Source: Buddleja alternifolia
Lineage: Eukaryota > Streptophyta > Magnoliopsida > Lamiales > Scrophulariaceae
Assembly: GCA_019426215.1 (NCBI GenBank)
Contig: CM033404.1
Span: 25,488,843 to 25,552,842 of the forward strand
Length of the DNA: 64,000 bases
Direction: 5' to 3'
Below the pieces are notes generated by a model. The model worked only from the letters and a program-made list of their open reading frames with translations. It did not search any database and had not been told where the DNA came from. The first letter of the stretch is position 1, and the number at the start of each line of letters is the position of its first letter. Of this stretch, positions 10,403-21,398 are shown piece by piece. A program made the translations under genes and the position numbers.

Positions 10403-12328
10403 TGCATATCGCTGAAGCATAGGATATGCCCGATATTCGTTCTCTTTCCTCAGATGTCTTAAGGACATAGACTTAGAAAGATGAATACCATGTTTGGCAG
10501 GCAGGAAATCTCTTTTGGATTCCTCCATGCTGAATCTTTTCAGCACTCTATCTATGTATGAGGATTGGGAGAGTCCTAGCAGCCTATTTCCTCTATCTTG
10601 GTAGATCTTAATTTTGAGAATATAAGATGCTTCTCCCATATCCTTGTTGGAGAATTATGTTGACAATCATGCTTTCGTTGGTTGAAATATTCCTACATCA
10701 TTTCTAATGAGTAGGATGTCATCCACACACAACACTAGGAACGTTATAGCGCTCCCACTGACCTTCTTGTACACGCGCGTCTTCAACATTTTTGATAAAA
10801 CCATATCTTTTTATTGCTTCATCACAATGCAGATTCTAGCTTCTGGAAGCTTGCTTGAGTCCATAAATGGATCTCTGGATTTTACATAATAAATGTTCGC
10901 TTCCTCTAGATGTGAAACTCTAGATATCCTCCTCAATGTTTCCACTAAGGAACACGATCTTCACATCCATCTTCCATATTTCACAATCATAGTAGGTAGA
11001 TATGGATAGAAGAATTCTAATAGACTTCAGCATCTCTACAGGCGTGAAGGTTTCCCCATAGTCATTTGTTTGCCTTTGAGTATAACCCTTCGCCACCAAG
11101 TGAGCTTTGTGTGAAACTACCGAACCATCAGCTCCAAGCTTTCACTTGTAGACCCACTTACAACCAATGGGCCGCATGCCCTTGGGTAGGTCCACCAAGG
11201 TCCACACCTTGTTGGAGTGCATGGAGTCCATTTCAGATTTAATTGCTTCTAGACACCTTCCCGACTCGACGTCGGACATCCCCTCTCTATACGTCTTTGG
11301 ATCCGAATCTAAAGGGAGTCCCTCATTGTTGATTTTTAGCAAAAGACCATACCGATCAAGTTGTCTCAAGACGTTATTAGAACTCTTTGGAGAAGGAACA
11401 AGTATACTTACGGTTTTTGACCTTCCTAGCTCAACCGTTGAATGAGGGAAAGTTTGTGGCTCTTGAATTTCTTCAAGTTCTACAGTCACTCTTTCTTTGT
11501 CAGACAAAGATTCCTTCTCTGGGAATGTAGAAATCTCAAAATTAACACTTGTTATTCCAAGAGACTATAGAAGTAATATCCAAAAGACTTTTTTAGATAT
11601 CTCACGAACTTACACAAAGTGGATCGAGGATCCTACTTATCACCCATCAACTGCTTTACATAAGCAGCATAGCCCCATACCATAAGGTATTTATAAGTGT
11701 TATGATTCTTGGTTCATGCGCAGCGAAAACGTAAAGACATATCCGGATTCACAATCGGATCACTTTTGGGTTTTAATGATTTAATAAATCTCAAAAATTA
11801 TGAAGAAGATGAAATCAAATTTCATCTAATTACTAACCTTTTGATTTGATTCAAAAAATTGAATAACTCTTGCCTTTAGATATCACTCCGAAAGAAGCTT
11901 GAAGAAAAAATCCACCTCCTTAGCGCTCCTAGAGGCCGACGGCTACAAGGTAGGGGGAGAGAGAGTTTTTTCTCTTCTTCTTTCTTTGCTGTCAAGTTAA
12001 TTGTGAGTGACTTAGGATTTTTGAACTAGACAGTTAGGTATATATAAGGAGTGATGGGCTTGGAATTAACTAATTCCTTGAGCCCATCAAACTCCTACAT
12101 ATACGCCTCACACATGCCCCATACATCCAATATTGGGCTAAGTTGACTTTCAACTTAGTCCAATTATTAATTAAGTCCAACATATTTTAATCTAATTAAA
12201 ATATGATACTAATTAATAATCCTCTAAATTAAATAATCCAATTATTAATTTAGAATAGGATGACTATAATAAACACATCTAATTATTTATTATTATTAAT
12301 TTATTTCCATTAATCCAATTAATCAAAT

Positions 12329-12875
12329 TGATGCGTTTCGAAATTACACAAAAAAAATCGTGAAATTCAAACACGAATTTATATTTTATAATTTATGGGA
12401 ATTACTGGGATAATAAAGAGAAATAACTAAATATGGAATAAAATATAGAGAATGGAAAAGAAGAAGTATTTTATTATTTTTAATGCTCTTGAGAGAAAAT
12501 ACAAAGCTATGGATTTTTGACTTTCTAGAGAACGTAAAATATAAAAGATGAGATTACACATATATATAAGGCCATAAGGTCGAATTCCCTCTTCAAATTG
12601 GTCTCTTTAACCGATTTTTTGTTGCCTAGGGGATATGGAAATCATATCCCATATTTTAGGAGATGTAGGTTGGGATTCGATATGATTTGATCTGATCCAA
12701 TCTTCTATCTTCTTTTAGTTAGCCTTCCACGTGTCTGATGTAGGTATCCCTTGACCTCATTATGAGCTCTCCTTTGAGGTTGCATCTAAACCTTCCTTGA
12801 GATAACCCATGAGCTTTCCTTCAGGCTCAATGCTCCGAGCTCAATTGTGAAAAGTGATATTTTACGCCCACATCA
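12329..12875 (-). mobile_element. Gypsy LTR copy 1, flanked by CAAAT on both sides
   Basis: It runs from TGATGCGTTTCG to CGCCCACATCA, 547 bases. CAAAT precedes it (12324-12328) and follows it (12876-12880), so by itself it looks like a solo LTR. It is nearly the same as 14367-14909. About 50 bases of target sequence follow before internal Gypsy sequence begins. Confidence 0.85.
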
Positions 12876-12928
12876 CAAATAAATTAATATGTTCATAATA
12901 AATACATCCAATTATTTATTATTAATTG
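12876..12928. repeat. Duplicated target flank between LTR copy 1 and Gypsy interior
   Basis: This segment (CAAATAAATTAAT then ATAATAAATACATCCAATT) repeats what follows LTR copy 2 at 14910-14962. It belongs to the host LTR into which the Gypsy element inserted, not to the Gypsy interior, and marks a rearrangement breakpoint near 12928. Confidence 0.8.
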
Positions 12929-13032
12929 CCTGATTTATCACAGGGCTTCCTGCATGAGTTAAATAGTAAATGACTAATTTTCCACAGGGCTTTTAATGAT
13001 AAATGGTTGGTTTTTCACAGGGCTTTCTTTTT

Positions 13033-13386
13033 AGAACCCGACATTTCGCTCTCAGGTTGCTCGATCTTTTGCATACAGGACTTCTATTTTTAAAACCTGG
13101 CATTTTGCTTTTGGGTTGCCCGGCCTTTCGCACACAGGACTTTTATTTTTAGAACCCGGCATTTCGCTCTCGGGTTGCCCCGCTTTTCGCACACAGGACT
13201 TTTTTTTTGAGAACCCGGCATTTCACTCTCAGGTTGCCCGGCCTTTCATACACAGGACTTTTATTTTTAGAACCCGGCATTTTGCTCTTGGGTTTCCCGG
13301 CTTTTCGCACACAGGACTTTTATTTTTAGAACCCAGCATTTCGCTCTCGGGTTACCCGGCCTTTCGCACACAGAACTTTAATTTTA
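13033..13386. repeat. Six 59-base tandem repeats
   Basis: Copies begin at 13033, 13092, 13151, 13210, 13269 and 13328, each starting AGAACCCGGCATTTCGCTCT or a close variant and containing GGGTTGCCCGGCCTTTCGCA. The spacing is exactly 59 bases every time. Since 59 is not a multiple of three the array is not a protein repeat, although it leaves a 105-codon plus-strand open frame (13116-13433) by chance. Confidence 0.95.
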
Positions 13387-13902
13387 TTTTTATTTTCAAT
13401 GTACTTCATGTACGAGTATGCATTCATGCATGAATATGTAAGGATGCTCTAGTAGAAATACATCATATAGTTTTGATAACGATAAATAGAACTTGAGACT
13501 AAGCATTCACCTAGTCATATAGGTCATGGTTAAATAGATAAAAAAAACTTCCACATTGCACATATAGATAATCGACAAGAAACAATACCAATGATGAAAG
13601 ATTGAACTAACTCATTTAAACATCTAGAAGGAAACAAAAAGAATTCAAAATCCTTGCATGAATTAAAGCAACTAGATAGAAAAAGGAACAACTGACTTAG
13701 GAAGTGGTAAAATGACTAACCTTTTTTTTTTTTTTCAAAGATCCTTCCTCAATTCTCTTAGAGCTAAGCGTGCTCATAGAGCTAGACGGGAGCCTTCCTG
13801 AGGGCGTGGTTGAGGTTCCCTGTCCTGCCTTCTATCTTTTCCACAATACCTTGCTGGAGATGGGCTTCTTTCAAACAACCTAGTGCTCTTCTCGTGGTCC
13901 CG

Positions 13903-14115
13903 TCAGATAAGCTCTTTCAGGTATCCACTTTTGATCAAACGCTTTATCTCATTCAGCAGGTGTCGGCATATGTTAGTGTCATGCCCATAGTTCTTGTGGA
14001 ACTGGTAGTATTTGTCAAATTTCGGATTGGCAGGTCTAGTATAAGCACTCTGTGGCCACCTTAGGAGGTTCTCATGTTCTACCATTCTAAATGCTTGGAC
14101 GGGGGCAACCGTCAA
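13903..14115 (-). pseudogene. Gypsy gag fragment with altered zinc knuckle
   Basis: The 70-residue minus-strand frame has the Tat-type Gag ending: FDKYYQFHKNYGHDTNIC followed by HLLNEIKRLIKSGYLKE. The family motif is a cysteine-histidine knuckle of the form C-x-FH-x4-GHDT-x2-C; here the first cysteine position reads tyrosine. Gag would package the RNA. Further gag-like coding lies upstream toward the primer binding site but without a long open frame. Confidence 0.75.
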
Positions 14116-14348
14116 AGGCGTACATTGACTACTATGGAAATCACCTCTGGGTCTATCCGGAAAGGGGGCCTCTCTGATTCCACCTCGGCATCCTCTTCAT
14201 CTTGGTTCATTGTAGTGGTTCAGCTCTTTTCATCTAAGTGGCCTCCTCCTTATTCACGTAATTTTTCGCCCTAGTTAACAAGTTATCAAAACTAATCGGG
14301 GGCTTCTTAGCAGCGCTTCAAGAAACTCACATCTTCTACTCAGATTTT

Positions 14349-14366
14349 CCCACAGACGGCTCCACT
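14349..14366 (-). other. Primer binding site of the Gypsy element
   Basis: Minus-strand reading next to the LTR is AGTGGAGCCGTCTGTGGG, close to the TGGCGCCGTCTGTGGG sequence that follows the 5' LTR in many plant Tat-lineage Gypsy elements. It shows that 14367-14909 is a 5' LTR. Confidence 0.6.
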
Positions 14367-14909
14367 TGATGCGGTTCGAAATTACACCCAGAAAATCGTG
14401 AAATTCAAACACGAATTTATATTTTATAATTTAGGAATCACTGGGATAATAAAGACAAATAACTAAATATGGAATGAAATATAGAGAATGGAAAAGAAGA
14501 AGAATTTTATTATTTGTGATGCTCTTGAGAGAAAATACAAAGATATGGATTTGACTTTCTAGAGAACATAAAATATAAAAGATGAGATTACACATATATA
14601 TAAGTCCATAAGGCCAAATTTCCTCTTCAAATTGGTCTCTTTGACCGATTTCTTGTTGCCTAGGGGATATGGGAATCATATCCCCTATTTTACGAGATGT
14701 AGGCTGGGATCCGATATGATTTGATCTGATCCAATCTTCTATCTTCTTTTAGTTAGCCTTCCACATGTCTGATGTAGGTATCCCTTGACCTCATTATGAG
14801 TTCGCCTTTGAGGTGGCATCTAAACCTTCCTTGAGGTAACCCATGAGCTTTCCTTGAGGCTCAATTCTTCGAGCCAAATTGTGGAAATTGATATTTTACG
14901 CCCACATCA
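14367..14909 (-). mobile_element. Gypsy LTR copy 2 (5' LTR)
   Basis: It is 543 bases, TGATGCGGTTCG to CGCCCACATCA, followed by CAAAT (14910-14914), the same target duplication as for copy 1. It differs from copy 1 by scattered substitutions and small indels. Confidence 0.85.
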
Positions 14910-16039
14910 CAAATAAATTAATCTTTTCATAATAAATACATCCAATTATTTATTATTAATTTATTTTCATTAATCCAATTAATCAAATAAATTAATTTGC
15001 TCATCAAATAGCAAATTACCTAATTTATATAGATGACAACGAAAGAATTTTCTTCGCTCAATTCCTTTTAAGTGCGACTCTCTAGGATCGTCTCAATTGG
15101 CATTAGGAGGAAACCAAGGATCTGAGTCTCACCTAGCCAGTCTCATGGACTCACATCGAAACCAATTAAGATGATTAGATCAATACAAACCTTTCGGAGA
15201 CACCCTGTGAGTATAAGCTTTTCACTGTAACATCCCGATCGAGTGAGAGTCATGGATTGTGTCAAATCCACAGGACTCGATGTTGTGCTTTGTGAATCAT
15301 AGTCAGATGAAATTACTGAACTAGCCTTTTGTACAATACACGAGTTAGTTCTTCTTCTTTGGCCAAAGTATAATTTTATTTACCTATGACCGCACAGGAC
15401 GTTAACTCGTTTACTACTCAAGACAGTGAATCCCATATTGACAATCACTAAACAATTGCCACTTGTCCTTTTGAACCACACTTCGAAGTTGATCCCACCA
15501 AAGGGTGAATTACATCTAACTACTCTAATAACTCGTTCAGTGTCACAATTCCAATCTTCGTGAATCCTCAGGTCTAAGGCTCACGCACACTACCGTGACT
15601 AGTTCAATCATTAACAGTCAATGAGTAATTACCCATGTGATTGAATTACGGCGAGCCATGTTCAAATATATCAATTCCATTGATATATCTATGGCACAAG
15701 CTCCCACCATCTAAAGTGACCGACTGACACTCCTTGTCAAAGCTTATGTCATACAAGTCTGGTCTTAATGCCCAATTAATACTCTTTAACTTGCGAACTC
15801 TAGTTTAAGTAAACAAGGAACCATTACTTCTAGTGTCCTTCTCCTTGAACCATGAGGAGTAGAAGCTCCCTTTTGATTACTCGAGACTTATTTGTTTAAT
15901 ACTTATATTAATACCATCAATATTTAAATATGAACAAACATACGCCTTTATTAATAAACAGAGTTTATACAACATAAAGATAAATGCCCTAATTAATCTA
16001 ATTCCTCTATCGCATGGAGGGCATAGTCCTAACAATAAG

Positions 16040-17200
16040 AAGGTGGTTTGCCATGCCATAACTCATACGAAACTTTAGGCACACTCTTAGAAGGTGATAT
16101 ATTTAATAGATGTGCTGCAATTTCTTGGGCATAACTTCAGAAAGATGAAGACAGGTCTGTGGAATTCATCATGGATTAAACCTTATCCATCAAGTTCGAT
16201 TCCTCTGCTCAGGCACACCGTTCAACTCAGGTGTTCCAGGCAGCATCCACTGAGAGACAATTCCATGATCTCTCAAGTAATCCATGAACTCTCCAGTTAG
16301 ATAATCGTCTCCTCGATTAGATCGAAGAGCTTAAATCTTATGAACAGTTTGATTCTTTACTTCAAGTCTAAACTCTTTGAACTTATCAAAGGTTAAAAAC
16401 TTGTGTCTTATAAAGTACACATAACCATACTGTGATCAATCTTCAATAACAGTTATGAAGTAAGAATAGTTCCCTCTTGTGGTCACACTAAGTGGTCCAC
16501 ATACGTCTGAATGGATCAAGTCGAAAATACTAGTGGCTCGCTCCATTTGGGCTCCAAATGGTGATTGAGTCATTTTTCTCTTAAGACATGATTCGTAAGT
16601 TGGTAAATCTTCAATCTCATAGATATTTAAACTACTAGCCAATTTTTGGCTCATATCTTTAGAGATATGACCTAACCTAGCATGCCACAAGTATATGAGA
16701 GGTGGATTATTAGACTTGCATTTGTTATTTATTGTGGTTATATTATTGGTAGTGTTGTTTGTAAATGAGTATAAACTATCATGCAATTTTGCTCTAAGGA
16801 TTAATTTAGAATCAAGGCTCATGGAATAAAATTCATTTTCAAACATAAATGAATAACCAAGTCGATACAAAATACGAACGGAAATCAAATTATTAATTAA
16901 ACCAGGTATGAAATAAACATTGTCTAAAACAAAACAACTACTATCATCTACAGCTAAGCTAACACATCCTACAACTACTGCAGAGACTCTAACTCCGTTC
17001 GCCATCTACGTGACCATTTCTCCCTCACTTAGCTCCTTATTTTTTCTCGTCACCTGCGAATCATTACAGAGATGGGTACCGCATCCAATATCAAACACCC
17101 AAGAAGCAAGGTTAACCGAGAAGTTAACCTCAACAATAAACGTACCTATCTCACGGATTTTGGAAGGTATAGTGCAGTCCTTGGTCCAGTGACCCTGTCC
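16040..17200 (-). pseudogene. Copia pol remnant: protease, pre-integrase, integrase
   Basis: This is the upstream half of the Copia broken by the solo LTR. At about 17110-17050 there is a protease-like VFDIGCGTHLC, where the usual active-site DTG reads DIG. The frame 17005-16436 holds the GAG pre-integrase region with HARLGH and ESCLKRKMTQSPF, in which the first cysteine of the zinc site is tyrosine, and then the integrase start HSDVCGPL with the first catalytic aspartate. After a stop at about 16436, integrase continues to 16040 with LSGEFMDYL-like, NGVPEQRN-like and MPKKLQHIY-like pieces in shifted frames. Confidence 0.85.
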
Positions 17201-18066
17201 GTGAGTTATAGCATCTCAAGTATGGCACCCCGGGGTAATATTTACTTATCACTCGCAACTCGTGAAGAGCATATCTTGCAAGCTCATCGCCACTCACATA
17301 CCATTGCAAATCCTCACATATGGTAGATGAAATCAGACAGCGCACATTCACATCATCTCTTTTCCAAATCATGTACTTAAGAGTTCGTGTTCGATTAGCA
17401 GGCCTCGGTCTAGTCTTGACATCATGACATGAGAAATCCTCACATGTTTTCACAGCAAGTGGACTGATTGTGTATAATAATAAAGTGGACAAAAATTTTG
17501 GATTGTCTATCCCACGGGTGCTAGAATTTTAGCAATAACGAATTTAAATCAAGTTAACTTAAACTAACACTAAAGAATTGTAAATGACTGGACAAAAAGC
17601 ACGGATTAATGATTTTATAAAAAAATAGATATAGAAAACCAACTATGACACATGCGTCGACACAAATCAATCAATCTTCAATATAGAAGCGTTACTCATA
17701 TTTCAAATTATTGTTGCTAAGGTGGAATTTTCTTAATTAACTATTAATCGATCCCTCGCATTAATAATTCTATACTTAATTAATGACCTCCATAATATTT
17801 CCATTGGAGATCTGATTAACAAACATGCATTAAGAACTAGAAATTCCCCCGATTAATCTGGCTAACTGCATCTTGGAACACATAACTATCCCTAGTATCA
17901 ATTCTCAAAGATGATGTGAAGATTCTTTTTAAACCTTAAATTATCTTCTCCCAAACGACTAATTTAAGCAATATATCATACATGTGATGGCCAAACACAC
18001 ATCAGTAATGAGAACAAGATCAAGACACTTAGCATACAACAATCATCAATATGAAAAATTACTTCT
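17201..18066. other. Unassigned repeat-like spacer
   Basis: No recognisable protein or terminus. A 113-codon minus-strand frame (17151-17492) overlaps the Copia zinc-knuckle region at its end (LRCYNS) but is not recognisable before that. From 17500 the sequence is AT-rich with few open frames and ends where an LTR fragment begins at 18067. Confidence 0.5.
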
Positions 18067-18710
18067 TGTTAGGAAATTTCATGTTAGATGTTTTGATGAT
18101 GACAAGGTATGAGTTTATGTTAGACCCCAAAAGAATGTAAGTTTATGCTTTCATAGAATATCTGTATAAGAATTTGAAAGTTTATTATTTTGTTAGGTTT
18201 GAATTTTTATCTTTATAGATTTTAGACTAAGTATTGGATACCAAGTCGCTGATAGAATTTTAGGTGAGTCTATCAAAGATGAAGTTGAAGATCAGCGTCT
18301 GAAGAGAAATGAAGATGAAGATTGCCCTAAGCGTCTGTCAAACACTAAAGACATTTCCGGAGTTATGAATCAGCCACTAAGCTACCAAACGATCAAGAGA
18401 TCAGATTCACCTTAAATAAATTCTGAAGTCATTAAGGACTTAAATGCAATCAATAACGGGCATTTATTTTCAAGGGAAAATAAATTCAAATACATTAAAT
18501 ACTTGATAAGAGCATTAAATGTAATAAGGACTATTGCCATACGGACAAGCTACCATTGACTAGACTGTCAGAGTTCAAAGTCTGTCTCATCCAATCGGTG
18601 CAGCAGAAATTCAGGAATGTCAGAAAAAAGAGCTATTCAGTAACCAAGTGATAGACACGAGCTAGCATGGGTCTAACAGACAAATTCCAAGAAATACCTA
18701 TAAATAGCAC
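18067..18710 (+). mobile_element. 5' half of an LTR of the gag-only Copia family
   Basis: It starts TGTTAGGAAATTTCATG at 18067 and follows the LTR of 46955-48752 (in reverse complement) as far as the TATA box CTATAAATAG at 18698-18707, where it is cut. It includes the family's many GCGT words, partly decayed. Confidence 0.75.
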
Positions 18711-20905
18711 TAGTCAACTTATTCAATTTAAGGATTATTGAGAGTGGTGTTTTAGCCATTGTTGTATATCGCAAAAATAAAAATATTAGCATCCATTCTC
18801 AATCATATCCACATGTAGTTATGCACCTTTAGACTACACGTGTTCTCCCACTATTTTTCAAGTTTTCATCACCCCAGAGATGAATAAACGGGAAACAACA
18901 AAATTTCAGTAAGCTCAAACTGTCAAATGGCTCTCTAACTTCATTCCATGACTCATGGAAATGGTCGATAACATTTGAACAGGCACAATGGCCCCATCCA
19001 ATCTCCAAGTGGTTTTTGAGATGTTTTGCCTCACATTTCATGTACGTTCTGAGAACATGATGCCATTGTACACTAGTCTGTGGTTAAGTCCGACCCATCA
19101 AATTCTCACAGCATAACAGTAGCCAGGTGGTCCCATGACTCATGGTAACTCTTTAGCGAAATTGAAACCCATGTGCACTTCTACAATTGATCTCCATATC
19201 GTAGAGAAGGCCTAGTTGTGAGATTAGTACATTTGAACTTAACAGAGCATCCCATGACTCATGGTAATGTTGTCAAGCCATTGGCTATTCCCTCTCACAT
19301 CTAATGATGGAAGGTTCTGGACCTAGTTGGGCTCAACCAAGCCCCCAACTTATCCATTTCAGGACTTAAATATTTGTTATGGGGTTCTTTACATTTTACA
19401 ATCCAGGTCTCACTTTTTTTTAGTTATTTATCTTTCTTAGGTGATCATGTAACAAGCATATCATATATAAGATACAAGCGATAAATAACAATGAGCATGC
19501 TATACGTAAAGCGGTAAATATGATCCTAGTCAAGCCAATCTAAAACACACCGAGCCACCAAGGTGCTGACCAATCTAATCTAAGGACCCGGACCCTACAC
19601 TAAGGTCTTCATAGCTCCTCAAGTTTGAACGCCTCTATCTTTGTCTTCAAATTACAACAATACATTCAATAAATGAAACCTCACCCTCTCATTAACATAA
19701 AAAAGAAAACATGGCACGCAGCCCTAAAAATAAAAAGATTAGTCTATGTCTCGACCCGGATCACAACATAATCACATAATACAGGCTTGCATCATGCAAT
19801 GATAAACTTAAACTTACCGTCTTTAATTAAGGATAATCCAATTAAATTAGTGGACCAATTAATTATCTTCTAAAAGCCCATTTTAGAAAATTCAATGAAA
19901 AATCATAATTTCTCATTAATCCAAAAATTAATTTAATTCCAAAATTCTAAAATTTATTCCATTCAATTCATTAATTAACATCACAATATTAATTTTCAAG
20001 AATCAAATAAAATTTTCCAATTTGGAAAGTCAATGAAAAAGCCCACTTTTTCATTTAATCTAAAAAGAACAAATTCAAAAGATCCTTAATTTTATTTAAT
20101 TTCCAAAATTCATAAAATACCAATTTTATTTCATTCTCGAAATATAAATAAAAACCCATGATCTCTCAAAATCCATAAAGAAGCCCACTCCTTTATTTAA
20201 AACAAAAAGCCCAATTTTTCAAAAAATATTCATTTTATTTTAATTTTAAAAGTCAATAAAATACCAATTTTATTTCGTCCTTTTAAAATTAAATAAAAGC
20301 CCATTCTTCAAAAAACTCAATTTTAGGCCCAAACCCAAATTTTATTTTAATTGTATTTTTAGTCCAAAAGAATAAAAGTACAAAACAGCCTAAAAGGACC
20401 AAATCACAATTTTCCAAAATTAAAAAAAAAACCAAGGGTACAAAACCATATTAGGCCGCCGCCAACTCGGCGGACCGTATTGGAAAAACAGTCGCTGGAA
20501 ATGGTGACAACGCATCATGCAATCGCTGTCACTAGCGACCGCTCTTGACTGCGCGTGCATCAATATTTGTTGTTGCTCGCGCGGTTTTCCCGTAACAGTA
20601 ATCTGTTGCCATCATCACGTGCCGTTGTGCAAACGGCACGTGTTCAGCATCGCCTCTGCCATTTCTGAAGAGTTGCTTTCTGCGCAGCCTCTTATACAAA
20701 TTTTCAATTTCATGGATCTATCAAAAACTCAATTTTAGATTTCAAAAATCCTATTTTTTCAGATTTAAATGAATTTTCAGATTTATAAATTTTAATAGGT
20801 CCAAAAATTAAATCAATAAATCCAATCCATTCATATGCAATAAAATTAAATTTAAAGCATAGAAACATAAACACATAAAAAAACCCGAGCCATGTCAAAA
20901 CCTTG
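18711..20905 (-). mobile_element. Probable leader region of the Copia whose 5' LTR starts at 20919
   Basis: The region lies directly inside the primer binding site at 20906, so by position it is the untranslated 5' region of a minus-strand element. No coding domain is visible. It holds three CCATGACTCATGG words (18947, 19134 and 19253, approximately), a very AT-rich block (19800-20450) and a GC-richer island with a strong hairpin (20450-20660). The left boundary with the LTR fragment at 18710 is a truncation. Confidence 0.4.
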
Positions 20906-20917
20906 GCTCTGATACCG
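20906..20917 (-). other. Primer binding site (initiator tRNA-Met type)
   Basis: The minus strand reads CGGTATCAGAGC, 11 of 12 bases identical to the standard plant Copia site, one base inside the LTR that starts at 20919. Confidence 0.85.
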
Positions 20918-21356
20918 TTGTTGGAAAAATAGCAGTGACCTACATCCTCGGAGATGTTCGATAACGCAGTGGAAGGTGAAAAATAACAATTTTTCAATAT
21001 AAACAAATAATTTTTCAATATAAACAATCCACATCCCCTAAACAAGGGCTAGGTTGAAGAGAGTGAAAAGAGAAAAAGAAAAGATGATCACTCTAAGTTT
21101 TAAATTCCCTTGAATTGAGAAAACTCTAGCCTTAATTATCATATATATATATATATATATGCTGGGAGTCCAAAAATGGACTCTCAACATGCACACATGC
21201 ACAGCCACTTTGGCCGTGTGTGTATGTGTTTATATAGGGAGTTGATATTGGCACTCCAAAAATTACTACTGGAGCTCCACTTTTCATTATTTTTAGAAAG
21301 AAATTTGTATGGAATAGTGGAGTGCCAATATCATTTACCGTTTATATATTTATATT

Positions 21357-21360
<4 letters not shown>

Positions 21361-21392
<32 letters not shown>
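21361..21392. repeat. (AT)n microsatellite
   Basis: AT dinucleotide run at the left insertion point of the TIR element. A second run lies at its right edge (23709-23721). Confidence 0.9.

Positions 21393-21398
<6 letters not shown>

Larger units (their letters stand above)
9348..11697 (-). pseudogene. Copia pol remnant: linker, reverse transcriptase, RNase H
   Basis: Read from high to low coordinates this is the 3' half of a Copia polyprotein. From 11507 it shows the integrase to reverse-transcriptase linker and the motif KSEMDSMHSNKVWTLVDLP followed by IGCKWVYK, the start of the reverse transcriptase. At 10639-10400 comes the late reverse transcriptase (LGLSQSSYIDRVLKRFSME). At 9987-9511 comes RNase H with YTDSSFQ, an EYIAAAE segment and YCDND, which supply the acidic residues. 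Frameshifts, stops, a foreign block (10020-10402) and a tandem duplication at the carboxyl end make it non-functional. The upstream half continues at 16040-17200 beyond the solo LTR inserted at 11698. Confidence 0.85.
12929..14348 (-). mobile_element. Interior of a deleted Ty3/Gypsy element
   Basis: This is what remains between the breakpoint and the primer binding site. It comprises a repeated CCACAGGGCTTTT-type lead-in (12950-13030), six 59-base tandem repeats, a low-complexity stretch (13440-13700), and a gag remnant at 13750-14340. No protease or pol is present, so the element is non-autonomous by deletion. Confidence 0.75.
11698..16034 (-). mobile_element. Solo Copia LTR (with nested Gypsy fragment) splitting a Copia pol
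   Basis: The LTR starts TGTTATGATTCTTGG at 11698 and ends TCCTAACA at 16034. It is flanked on both sides by ATAAG (11693-11697 and 16035-16039), a perfect 5-base target duplication. No internal region of its own is present, so it is a solo LTR left by LTR-LTR recombination. About 1.75 kb belong to it; 12329-14914 is a later insertion. It carries GCGCAGCGAAA 21 bases from the left end and shares blocks with the LTRs at 42139 and 52138 (CGCGACTCTCTAGG near 15070, ATCCCGATCGAGTGAGAGTCATGG near 15230 in two parts). Confidence 0.9.

Noticed and set aside
13116..13433. Repetitive 105-codon frame as a repeat protein
   Set aside because: It is produced by a 59-base tandem array; since 59 is not a multiple of three the copies are read in different frames, so it is not a protein repeat.
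18711..20905. Endogenous pararetrovirus or other viral insertion
   Set aside because: No movement protein, coat protein or viral polymerase motif is visible; the primer site and LTR make a Copia leader the simpler reading.
20906..20917. tRNA gene fragment
   Set aside because: The short tRNA-Met complement is the primer binding site; no cloverleaf can be formed around it.
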